NCBI RefSeq assembly: GCF_014334325.1
Contig: NZ_JACSET010000002.1
Coordinates: 310,001 to 374,000, forward strand
Length of the DNA: 64,000 bases
Direction: 5' to 3'
Origin: Treponema sp. Marseille-Q4130
Lineage (GTDB): Bacteria; Spirochaetota; Spirochaetia; Treponematales; Treponemataceae
Part shown: positions 18,002 through 25,662 of the stretch, one piece after another
Position numbering within the stretch: position 1 is the first letter of the stretch
How the letters are laid out: each line of letters starts with the position of its first letter
Program-made: the position numbers and the translations under genes
Notes under the pieces: model-generated
What the model was told of the DNA's origin: nothing
Seen by the model: the letters and a program-made list of their open reading frames with translations, nothing else
The model's database searches: none

Positions 18002-18712
18002 ATGAAAGTTCACAACGTAATGGAAGAATTGGTAACGTCACGCGTCGCTCTCATGTATGAACGGCTCAACGAAACGAGGCCTTCATGGCTTACCTGCGAC
18101 TGCGAAGATTGCCGGATCGATGCCGTAAGCTATGTGCTCAACCGCATTCCGCCGCGCTACGTCGTTTCCGGACGCGGTATCGTACATACGATGAACATCC
18201 CGATGCCGCAGATAAAAGCCGATATCGACGCGCTCACTATGGAAGCCATACGCGTCATCAATTCCGTAAAACGTCCGTATCACAAGGATATTGCGCCGAG
18301 CGTACATTCGGAAGAACCTCGGATTTCGTTCAATTTTCCGATTTTTTCGGGAACCGTTTTCGACGGTGCGTCTTTTGAGCCGCTTATCGATTGTACGATC
18401 ACGCTTAAATGCGACGAGCACAATGCCGATATGATCGACAAAACGTGGTCGAATCCGTGCAAAACATACGCGCCGACAAACGGATCGTATTCGTTTTGGG
18501 TAAAGCCTTTCAAAGCGGAAAAACTCGGTGAAAGCAAATACTTTACGTTTACGGTGGAAGTGAGCGCAAACGGTTATACGCCCGTAAGTCACGCATTCAG
18601 CATCCCCCTCGTAAGCGAAGCCGAACAGCGCAACGAAGCGAGCACCTCTTATTCGCTGAAAATACAGGATTTGTTTTTATTTCGAAGCGACGTAAAAAAT
18701 CCGATGGAGTGA
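18002..18712 (+). CDS. ComFB family protein
   Basis: A 236-residue protein from an ATG with GGGAGGA upstream. The N-terminal 95 or so residues are a ComFB domain: VHNVMEELVTSRVALMYE, then a cysteine cluster CDCEDCRIDAVSYVLNRIPPRYVV that in the family binds zinc. Recent work describes ComFB proteins as cyclic dinucleotide receptors; whether this one binds c-di-GMP or c-di-AMP is unknown. The C-terminal 130 residues are predicted beta-rich (NFPIFSGTVFDGASFEPLIDC onward) and resemble a transthyretin/Ig-like fold, an unusual partner for ComFB. It follows aconitase by 58 bp and may be co-transcribed. Confidence 0.82.
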   Translation: MKVHNVMEELVTSRVALMYERLNETRPSWLTCDCEDCRIDAVSYVLNRIPPRYVVSGRGIVHTMNIPMPQIKADIDALTMEAIRVINSVKRPYHKDIAPSVHSEEPRISFNFPIFSGTVFDGASFEPLIDCTITLKCDEHNADMIDKTWSNPCKTYAPTNGSYSFWVKPFKAEKLGESKYFTFTVEVSANGYTPVSHAFSIPLVSEAEQRNEASTSYSLKIQDLFLFRSDVKNPME

Positions 18713-18814
18713 TCGGGAAACGCCGATAAGGGTAAAAGAACCCGTACCGAGCGTTCCCGCGTCTGTTTTGTCCGGCTCGGTTCAAAGCGTTCGCTTTCGG
18801 ACAGAGCCTTGCAC

Positions 18815-19465
18815 CTATCTGTTTTTTACCTGCCCGTAGCCTTTGAATTTTTCGATAACCCGCTCCATCTCTTCATCCGGCAGCACGAAAGGTTTTCCCG
18901 CGCACATCGCCCGGTACTGCACTTCGGCGCAAAATTCCATGCCGCGCGCCAAACCGAATGCCGAAGGCAAATCTTTTCCGACGGCAAGCATACCGTGATT
19001 TGCCAAAAGAAGTGCATCGCTTTTTCCGATCGCTTCTTTTGCCGCTTCCGCCAATTCGATCGTGCCGAAAGTTCGATACGGAGCGCACGGAACTTCCGGA
19101 GCACCCGCATCCGCGACGACATAGTGAACTGCGCGGATGGGCTCATGGAGACATGCAAGCACGGTGCAGTACATCGAATGCGTGTGTACGACCGCCCTCG
19201 CTTCGGCTTTCGCCGCGTACATCGCCGCATGAAGCGCCCATTCGCTCGACGGCTTTCTGTCCCCTTCGACGATTTTTCCGTCAAGATCGACTACGACGAT
19301 ATCGCTTTCTTTCGTATCGAAATACGGAATACCCGACGGACTGATGATCATTAGTTTTTTTCGCGGATCGAAAATGCTTATGTTTCCGCTTGTCCCCGAT
19401 GTAAGATGCTCCGAAATCAAACGCTTGCCGAAATCGACGATGGCTTTGCGCTCTTTGTCATACAT
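18815..19465 (-). CDS. Class II aldolase (L-fuculose-phosphate aldolase-like), probably Ald2 of the DHAP shunt
   Basis: A 216-residue protein from an ATG with GGAGG upstream; a longer frame back to 19513 overlaps mtnA. It is a zinc-dependent class II aldolase: SGTSGNIS near the N-terminus, SSEWALH (catalytic Glu region), the zinc pair in VVHTHS, and NHGML further on. Genes for MTR kinase and MTR-1-P isomerase lie directly upstream in the same operon. In the dihydroxyacetone-phosphate shunt such an enzyme splits 5-(methylthio)ribulose-1-P or 5-deoxyribulose-1-P into DHAP and an aldehyde. MtnB dehydratase belongs to the same fold family and is the alternative. However, the fucA-like SGTSGN and HTHS pattern and the absence of MtnC/MtnD-type genes favour the aldolase. 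Confidence 0.8.
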   Translation of the reverse strand: MYDKERKAIVDFGKRLISEHLTSGTSGNISIFDPRKKLMIISPSGIPYFDTKESDIVVVDLDGKIVEGDRKPSSEWALHAAMYAAKAEARAVVHTHSMYCTVLACLHEPIRAVHYVVADAGAPEVPCAPYRTFGTIELAEAAKEAIGKSDALLLANHGMLAVGKDLPSAFGLARGMEFCAEVQYRAMCAGKPFVLPDEEMERVIEKFKGYGQVKNR

Positions 19466-19499
19466 ATCTGTCCTACCTCCGCCGTGTGCCTTTTTTTCA

Positions 19500-20552
19500 T
19501 CAATAATACTCATCCGCTTTCGTGTTGAAATAGTCGTTCAGCGTATAGGGCGTAAAAACGCCTTTATCGGTAACGATGCCGCTTATCAAATGCGGAGGCG
19601 TAATATCGAACGAAGGGTAGATTCCTTTGACGCCCGGAAGCGTATTCACCCTTCCGCCAGAACTCAGCACGAGGGACGGGTCTCTCTCTTCGATGACGAT
19701 ATCGCGCATCGTCATTTTATCCGCGTCCGGTATGCCCGTCACAAAATACGGAATGCCGAAGTGCTTTGCCAAAATCGCGATTTGAAACGTGCCGATTTTA
19801 TTTGCGATGTGTCCGTCGCGAGCGATCGTATCTGCCGCCGACGTAAAGACGTCGATGCCTTTTTTTTGCATCGCGTAGGCGACCATATTGTCCGTGATGA
19901 CCGTCGTATCGAAACCCATTTCATAACAGCAGCTCGACGTAAGGCGCGCACCCTGCAGGTAGGGCCGCGTTTCCGTACAGTAGAGTTTCAACTCATTACC
20001 GTTTTTTTTCGCCGCACGCAGCATCATACCGACGATCGTTTCGCCGAAGCACTGCGTAAGTACCGTTCCGCCTTTCGGAAAAAGAGAAGCGAGGTATTCG
20101 CCGACTTTTTCCATCGTGCCGTAGCGGCGCTCAAGCGAATCGATTGTCCGCTCGAAGATCGCCTCACACACGTTTTTTCCGGCAGCAAGAGCGCTTTCGG
20201 CCGCTTTGAGGCAGCCCTCCGTGACGATACTCATTCTGTTTGCCGTCGTCGGTCTTGCATGCGATATGTCGTGCGCCGCTTGGCGCAAAAAATCGAGCTG
20301 AGAAGCGGTACTTTTGTCTTTTACTTCGTAAGCCGCAAGCGCCATACCCATACCGGCTGCCGTATAGGGACCGGCGCTCTGCGTAACCATATCGGCGATC
20401 GCCTGTGCGACTTCCCGATACGAAGCGCATTCGACGAATTTTATTTCCGTAGGATAGATGCGTCTGTCCAATATGCGCACTTTTCCGTTTTCGTACCACG
20501 CGACGTTTTCGTATCTCAGCAAAAAGGGCAAATCGAAATCACACCGCTTCAT
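19500..20552 (-). CDS. mtnA: S-methyl-5-thioribose-1-phosphate isomerase
   Basis: A 350-residue isomerase that turns MTR-1-phosphate (or 5-deoxyribose-1-phosphate) into the ribulose form. It belongs to the eIF2B-like family. Catalytic residues are in place: the cysteine of VLTQCFGE and the aspartate of SAADTIARDG. The substrate loop ETRPYLQGARLT and the ending DGHIANKIGTFQIAILAKH match MtnA. The ATG overlaps the stop of mtnK by four bases (ATGA), and the aldolase start follows 34 bp after its own stop, so all three are one operon. Confidence 0.93.
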   Translation of the reverse strand: MKRCDFDLPFLLRYENVAWYENGKVRILDRRIYPTEIKFVECASYREVAQAIADMVTQSAGPYTAAGMGMALAAYEVKDKSTASQLDFLRQAAHDISHARPTTANRMSIVTEGCLKAAESALAAGKNVCEAIFERTIDSLERRYGTMEKVGEYLASLFPKGGTVLTQCFGETIVGMMLRAAKKNGNELKLYCTETRPYLQGARLTSSCCYEMGFDTTVITDNMVAYAMQKKGIDVFTSAADTIARDGHIANKIGTFQIAILAKHFGIPYFVTGIPDADKMTMRDIVIEERDPSLVLSSGGRVNTLPGVKGIYPSFDITPPHLISGIVTDKGVFTPYTLNDYFNTKADEYY

Positions 20553-21787
20553 AGTTCACCCCGCTTTGCGCAGCCGAAAATATCGTTTGCCGCCTGCACA
20601 AGATCGCTTCCCGATTTCATATCGTCCGTCCGCTTTATAAAAGTTTTTCCGAGCAGGATGAGACTCCTTTCGAGCGGTACTTTCAGCGCGGTATCCGTCA
20701 CGGAAGTCACTTCCGACACTTTCGCATCCCCGACGACTCGCCGGATGATTTCCGTCCCCGCATAACCCGCCGAATCGGCGAGCACCCCTTCGGTATACGC
20801 TTTTTTAAAGCGCTCGTTTTTATACAGAGGGAATTCGACAAGGGTATCGTATTTTTTTTCAAACTTCGTTTTGAACGAATCGAAAACGTCCGCAATCGTC
20901 TTTTGCAGCCACGATAAAAATTCCGCATTTTCAGGCTTCGTCCAGTACGCGTTCGCATACGCGAAAAAGAGATTTCCGATGACGTTTCCGACATCGTAGC
21001 CCATGGGACCGTAAAACGCGAATTCCGGATCGATTACTTTTATGCCGCCTTCATTTACGAAGATGGAACCGGAATGCAAATCTCCGTGAACGAGCGCCTG
21101 CGCGTGATTCATAAAATCGTCTCTGAGGCGCGCGACGCACGCGTGCAGCGCTTTGTCCTCGTACAACGCTTTTTCGACGAAATGCGCATTTTCCGGTATG
21201 ACGACGTTACGCTTTTTGTAATCCCAATACGGTTCGGTAAACACCAAATCTTCGGAAATATCGCAGAGTTCGGGATTCGTAAAAAGCTTGACGCGCTCTT
21301 TTTTTTCAGCTCTTCCGATAACCAAATCCGTCGTCGGAAGCAGCGTATCCGCAAGAAAGGTCGAAAGCTCATCGCTCAATGCCGGAAAGATTTTCCCCGC
21401 GGCAAGCTCTTTGCGCAAATTCTTATACGCCGAAATGTCTTCCATGGACAGTGCGAACATCGCTTCGTCATAGTGATAGATTTCGGGCACAAAGTCGGGC
21501 GCAAGCGATTTTTCGATTTTCAAAATCTCCGCTTCGATTTTATTTCGATGCATGTCGAGCGGACGTCCGGATGAGCGAAGCAGCGTGTCCGCCTGTTTTA
21601 TGACGAGAGACTTGCCGCTCGTTTTGCCGAACACTTTGAACACATAGTTGATATTTCCGTCACCGATTTCCGTGCAGCCGAGCTCTTCGTCCGCATCAAA
21701 ATAGTCGAGCACCTCTCGCACATATTCGACAGCCGTCCGTACGTCGAGTAAAAAATGTTTTGCGTATTTTTTTTTATCTGACATCAT
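20549..21787 (-). CDS. mtnK: S-methyl-5-thioribose kinase
   Basis: A 412-residue kinase of the aminoglycoside-phosphotransferase fold that phosphorylates methylthioribose at C1 using ATP. Visible motifs are NINYVFKVFG and KSLVIKQAD in the N-lobe, the catalytic VHGDLHSGSIFV, and VIDPEFAFYGPMGYDVGN with the metal-binding Asp. It is the first gene of the operon and starts just downstream of the tRNA-Val gene, which is on the same strand 32 bp away. The presence of MtnK means the upstream nucleosidase must free MTR from methylthioadenosine; no such nucleosidase lies in this window. Confidence 0.93.
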   Translation of the reverse strand: MMSDKKKYAKHFLLDVRTAVEYVREVLDYFDADEELGCTEIGDGNINYVFKVFGKTSGKSLVIKQADTLLRSSGRPLDMHRNKIEAEILKIEKSLAPDFVPEIYHYDEAMFALSMEDISAYKNLRKELAAGKIFPALSDELSTFLADTLLPTTDLVIGRAEKKERVKLFTNPELCDISEDLVFTEPYWDYKKRNVVIPENAHFVEKALYEDKALHACVARLRDDFMNHAQALVHGDLHSGSIFVNEGGIKVIDPEFAFYGPMGYDVGNVIGNLFFAYANAYWTKPENAEFLSWLQKTIADVFDSFKTKFEKKYDTLVEFPLYKNERFKKAYTEGVLADSAGYAGTEIIRRVVGDAKVSEVTSVTDTALKVPLERSLILLGKTFIKRTDDMKSGSDLVQAANDIFGCAKRGEL

Positions 21788-21819
21788 TGAAACGTGTACG
21801 CCGACGTACGGAGTATGTT

Positions 21820-21893
21820 TGGACGATGAGGGATTCGGACCCCCGACACCCTGGGTGTAAACCAGGTACTCTAACCAGCTGAGCTAATCGTCC
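21820..21893 (-). tRNA. tRNA-Val(UAC)
   Basis: On the minus strand the gene begins with the 7-bp acceptor stem GGACGAT and closes with ATCGTCC plus discriminator A. The D arm has GCTC paired to GAGT around AGCTGGTTA. The anticodon arm is CCTGG, loop TTTACAC, CCAGG, giving anticodon UAC (valine). The T arm is GGGGG, loop TCCGAAT, CCCTC with one G-U pair. The 3' CCA is not encoded. All stems close, so it should be functional. Confidence 0.95.
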
Positions 21894-22020
21894 GCGTATT
21901 TTCTGAGTATAAAGAACTGCACGCTCCCTGTCAACGGTAAAACCAACCGTAGTAAAAATTACCTGCGGCAGGCACGGCATACGGACATCCTTTCACCCGA
22001 TTCGAATCGCCGCCCGCACA

Positions 22021-23331
22021 TTAGACGGATTCCGTTCCGAGCGCCGACGCGGCAGTACCGATCGCGATATCGTCCTGTACCGATACCGCATCAAAATAAA
22101 TTCCTCGCTTTTCGGTGAGCGCATCGTATACGTATGAGCGAAAACGCTTTTCAAAATCGTGCGTTTTATAAAAGGTCGTTCCGTTGCACAAAAGACACAC
22201 GGGACGCGAAGGGTCTTTTCCCTTGCCGGTTTTTATCACTGCAGCCGAAGCTGCGGCGGCGGCAATCCGCGTTGCCCGTTCTATAAGCGCATCGAATACG
22301 GAATACAGCGCATCGAAATCGGAAGGCATGGCTGCAAAGGAGACACCCGCGAGCAGGGCATTATCCGCCGAGCGCGTATGCAAAAAGCCGTCGATGTCGG
22401 AAAGCGAAAGCCGTCCCGAGCTGTCGAGCCGTTTTGCCGCTTTTTCCGAAACGAGCCCTGAAACGCACGCACGGTCGAGCATGAGGGAAGCGAGCTGTGC
22501 GAGATAGACGCCGCCGCACATCTTTTCAAGCGTATACATGCCCTTCGTCGTCGATGCCGCATCGAGTTCCGTATCGAATACGCTTTTCGGCAAATCCGAA
22601 AAAGAGCCCGATTCGCAGACGACGATTTGATTTTCAAGGCGCTTTATACCGGAGAGTTTTCCGATTTTTTCGTATTCGATATAGGCGGAATTGATCCCCG
22701 TGCCGAGTATAAAGGCGGCATACGAATCGTACGATTTGCCTTCCGCCTTTCCCGCAAAGCCCGCCAGGAGAGCCGCCGCCGCGTCGTTTACGACGACGAT
22801 ACGCGCCTTTTTTTTCCAGCCGCGCCGAACGAGTGCTTCGGAAAGGGAAGCGCCTGCAAGAGAACCGACGATGCCCTTCCCCTTCATCTCTTTCGAAAGT
22901 TCGAGTATCTTCGCATCCCCGTTTTCAAGCATTTCCATGCCGTACGAAAAGCAAAAACCTATCGTATCGGATGCATCTTTGATGTAATCGAGGTTCGCCG
23001 CGATTTCATCGAAAAACGCTTCTTTTGGACAGGTTCCGGGCATCGCCTTTTTGCGCACGCCTTCGATCATCGGTTTTCCCGCAGCATCAAACGAAACGAG
23101 GCAGGAGCGGAAGTTTGTTCCTCCCGCGTCGATGACGACAGCCGTTTTGCCGGTCTCGATCAGGGCGGGAAGCGTTCTGTGCGTCGGCAGCATAAGCTCA
23201 TCTCCGCCTCCTTTTACATCGAGCGAAAGATGCATATCGGCAAGGAGAGCACACGTGATTTTTTCGACATCGTACGCGGAAAGCGAAAAGCCGAAGCGTT
23301 CCAAAAACGGCGCAACGCGCAAATCCGTCAC
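22021..23331 (-). CDS. Hexokinase (eukaryote-type, treponemal)
   Basis: A 436-residue hexokinase that phosphorylates glucose and similar hexoses with ATP. The GTG start overlaps the nagB stop. The phosphate-1 motif is VVIDAGGTNFRSCLV (about residue 66-80), and the core has LGTGINSAYIE in the nucleotide/sugar site. Treponemes are unusual bacteria in using a hexokinase of the eukaryotic superfamily in place of a short bacterial glucokinase; T. pallidum has one. Position at the end of nagA-nagB suggests a shared supply of fructose-6-P and glucose-6-P. N-acetylglucosamine kinase activity would also fit the context, but is not shown by the sequence. Confidence 0.86.
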   Translation of the reverse strand: MTDLRVAPFLERFGFSLSAYDVEKITCALLADMHLSLDVKGGGDELMLPTHRTLPALIETGKTAVVIDAGGTNFRSCLVSFDAAGKPMIEGVRKKAMPGTCPKEAFFDEIAANLDYIKDASDTIGFCFSYGMEMLENGDAKILELSKEMKGKGIVGSLAGASLSEALVRRGWKKKARIVVVNDAAAALLAGFAGKAEGKSYDSYAAFILGTGINSAYIEYEKIGKLSGIKRLENQIVVCESGSFSDLPKSVFDTELDAASTTKGMYTLEKMCGGVYLAQLASLMLDRACVSGLVSEKAAKRLDSSGRLSLSDIDGFLHTRSADNALLAGVSFAAMPSDFDALYSVFDALIERATRIAAAAASAAVIKTGKGKDPSRPVCLLCNGTTFYKTHDFEKRFRSYVYDALTEKRGIYFDAVSVQDDIAIGTAASALGTESV

Positions 23332-24131
23332 AGCGCCTTTTCTTCGATATGCGATTCGATTTCGGTAAAATAGCGCACCGTCTTCACTTTCAGCTCTTCG
23401 CTCGCTTCATCGTCGCACACGATTACGGCATCTTTATGCAGCTGAAGCGCCGTTACCGCCCATTGGTGAGAAATCGCCCCTTCGACGCCCTGAGCGACCG
23501 CACGGGCTTTTACCCTGCCCGTCGCCATGATGACCACTTCATCCGCATCGCAGATGGTTCCGACACCGACGCTCAGCGCCTGAGTCGGAACTTTCGAAAG
23601 GTCGCCGCCGAAAAACCGAGCGTTCGCATCGACTGTTTCTTTCGTCAGTGTCGCCGCGTGCGTGCGCGATGCGAGCGACGAACCCGGCTCGTTGAACGCG
23701 ATGTGCCCGTCGCTTCCGATGCCGCCGAAAAAGAGACGTATGCCGCCCGCAGCTTCGATCGCTTTTTCATAAGCGGCGCATTCGGCTTCTTTGTCCTGTG
23801 CCATCCCGTTCAATATGTGGATATTTTTTTTATCGATATCGATGTGATTAAAAAAATTATCGAACATAAAATAATGATAGCTTTGCGGGTGTTTGTCGTC
23901 GAGACCGACGTATTCGTCCATATTGAACGTGACGACGTTTTTAAATGAAACCTTTCCCGCCTTGTATAATTCGATAAGCGCCCGATAGGTTCCGATAGGC
24001 GTACTGCCCGTCGGAAGCCCGAGCACAAAGGGATTCGATCCGCTCGGATTATAATCGACAATGCGCCGCGCAATGTGCTGCGCAACCCAAGCCGAACACG
24101 CATCGTAATCTTTTTTGATGATAACCCGCAT
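23328..24131 (-). CDS. nagB: Glucosamine-6-phosphate deaminase
   Basis: A 267-residue enzyme that converts glucosamine-6-P to fructose-6-P and ammonia. The family blocks are all present: LGLPTGSTPIGTYRALIE, TFNMDEYVGLDDKHPQSYHYFM, GGIGSDGHIAFNEPGSSLASRTH and GVGTICDADEVVIMATGR. The catalytic Asp and His lie in MDEY and DGHIAFNEP. Length is standard. GGAGC precedes the ATG. It is the middle gene of nagA-nagB-hexokinase; its stop overlaps the hexokinase start. Confidence 0.96.
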   Translation of the reverse strand: MRVIIKKDYDACSAWVAQHIARRIVDYNPSGSNPFVLGLPTGSTPIGTYRALIELYKAGKVSFKNVVTFNMDEYVGLDDKHPQSYHYFMFDNFFNHIDIDKKNIHILNGMAQDKEAECAAYEKAIEAAGGIRLFFGGIGSDGHIAFNEPGSSLASRTHAATLTKETVDANARFFGGDLSKVPTQALSVGVGTICDADEVVIMATGRVKARAVAQGVEGAISHQWAVTALQLHKDAVIVCDDEASEELKVKTVRYFTEIESHIEEKAL

Positions 24132-24175
24132 ACTAAGCTCCTATTATTAATTATTAAAATGAATACCGCAACAAC

Positions 24176-25342
24176 TTAAAACGTATTTTTGACCGTACGT
24201 CCCTGCACCATCACAAAGCGCAGCACAAAATCCTTATCGAAGACGATGACGTCGCTGTCGTACCCCGGCACGAGCATGCCTTTTTTTTGATACTTCATAA
24301 TACGCGCAGGATTCGCCGACGCGCACTTTAATGCATCGCTCAAAGGAAAACCGAAGGCTACGAGATTTTTCAATCCGCGTATCATCGTAAGCGAGGAACC
24401 TGCTATGACATCGTCCGATTTCCGATGAAAGCAGCCGTCTTTGAAAACGACTTCTTCGCCGTTCGCCGTCAAATGATCGCCTCTCTCTTCGGTCGGAGTA
24501 AGCGCATCGGTGACGAGGACAATTTGATCGCTCGTCTTGTCTTTTTGCAAAAGTTTAAAGAGGTCGGGGTGTACGTGCACGCCGTCGGCGATAATTTCGC
24601 ACGTCATTTCGGGATGAATGAGAACCGCTCCTACCGCACCGGGGTTCCGGTGATGCATTTGACTCATCGCATTGAAAAAATGAGTCGCGTGAAAAATCCC
24701 CGCCTGCATACCTTCGACCATATTGCTGTAAGCGGCATCGGTGTGTCCCGCCTGCAGCACGATCCCCTTATCGATGCACATAAGCGCGAGGCGCCGCATA
24801 TCCTTCAATTCGGGAGCGACGGTCATATTTACGATGTGTCCTTCGGACGCTTCCCACAACCGCTCCATCAAATCGAGGTCGACGCTCTTTACCGTTTCGG
24901 GGCGCTGCACGCCGAGTTTATACGGCGAAATAAAAGGCCCTTCGAGGTGTATCCCCATAATCCTCGCGCCCCTTTCCTTTCCCATAGCGCGCACGATCGC
25001 TTTGATCGACGAAATCATCGTCGCTTCATCGGATGGATACATCGTCGGATTAAAGGAAGTAACTCCGTACTGTACAAGGTCGGCCGACATTTCGAGTATG
25101 CCTTCGGTCGTACAATCGTCCGTACCGTGCCCTTTAAAGCCGTGTATATGAGTGTCGATCAAACCGGGGGCGACGTACATGCCGCGCGCGTCGATAAGGG
25201 CGACGTCTTTATCGAATGACTTTTGACGAAAACGGTTTTCGGAAAATATATCGGCGATCTTCCCGCCGTCGATTAAAACGGCGCAGTCGCCCATCTGCGA
25301 AATGCCGTTCAGCACCGTCGCATTGTGTATGCATAATTTCAT
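24176..25342 (-). CDS. nagA: N-acetylglucosamine-6-phosphate deacetylase
   Basis: A 388-residue amidohydrolase from the ATG at 25342; a TTG extension of seven codons is possible. It removes acetate from GlcNAc-6-P to feed NagB. Metal-site motifs are APGLIDTHIHGFKGHGTDD, LEGPFISPYKLG, LQAGHTDAAYSNM, HATHFFNAM and VTDALTP. No ribosome site is visible upstream; a leaderless transcript is possible because an AT-rich TATTGT element sits only about 10 bases upstream. A 22-bp near-palindrome (25366-25387) lies just beyond it. The gene leads the amino-sugar operon. Confidence 0.94.
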   Translation of the reverse strand: MKLCIHNATVLNGISQMGDCAVLIDGGKIADIFSENRFRQKSFDKDVALIDARGMYVAPGLIDTHIHGFKGHGTDDCTTEGILEMSADLVQYGVTSFNPTMYPSDEATMISSIKAIVRAMGKERGARIMGIHLEGPFISPYKLGVQRPETVKSVDLDLMERLWEASEGHIVNMTVAPELKDMRRLALMCIDKGIVLQAGHTDAAYSNMVEGMQAGIFHATHFFNAMSQMHHRNPGAVGAVLIHPEMTCEIIADGVHVHPDLFKLLQKDKTSDQIVLVTDALTPTEERGDHLTANGEEVVFKDGCFHRKSDDVIAGSSLTMIRGLKNLVAFGFPLSDALKCASANPARIMKYQKKGMLVPGYDSDVIVFDKDFVLRFVMVQGRTVKNTF

Positions 25343-25365
25343 AGTAAAATAACAATAGCACAAAT

Positions 25366-25387
25366 CTCGCGTTTTGCAAACCGCGAG
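25366..25387. promoter_or_regulatory. Near-perfect 22-bp palindrome upstream of nagA
   Basis: Arms CTCGCG and CGCGAG flank a palindromic centre TTTGCAAA, with one mismatched position on each side of the centre. It lies 24 bases from the nagA ATG, over or just upstream of any promoter there. This fits a repressor operator for the amino-sugar operon. The regulator is not in the window. Confidence 0.45.
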
Positions 25388-25448
25388 ATCGAGACATTTC
25401 GGACGATTTCACTCCGGACGTTTCGCGACTGGCTGTTGAAAAAGTAAC

Positions 25449-25597
25449 GTTTAAAAGCGCCGCTGAAATGGCGCGGCACTTTTAACTGCAAGTTTGCAGA
25501 GCAAACCGTTTTCTTTTGAAAACTCGCCCATATACGTGTGCGCTTTTGCGCACTAACGCGGCATTTTCGGAAGTTGACACTTCCTGCAATGCCACGT
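25449..25597 (+). repeat. Dispersed intergenic repeat, family 1, copy A
   Basis: This copy matches 49467-49631 (opposite orientation) and part of 38626-38736. Ordered modules are: GCCGCTGAAATGGCGCG; GTTTTCTTTTGAAAACTCG (stem GTTTTC/GAAAAC); TACGTGTGCGC with GCGCAC; and a nested hairpin GGCATT-ttc-GGAAGT-tgac-ACTTCC-tgc-AATGCC ending near 25593. It fills most of the nagA-folC gap. No coding potential is seen. It behaves like a multi-hairpin REP/ERIC-like or MITE-like element. Confidence 0.75.
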
Positions 25598-25662
25598 TTA
25601 TAGGAACCGACTTTTGAGACAACCCCTGTGCTCTCCTGCAAATCCGTGTTATACTCGCCGTC

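Noticed and set aside
19344-20765. 473-codon plus-strand open frame opposite mtnA
   Set aside because: Antisense to a gene with complete catalytic motifs; composition typical of a shadow frame.
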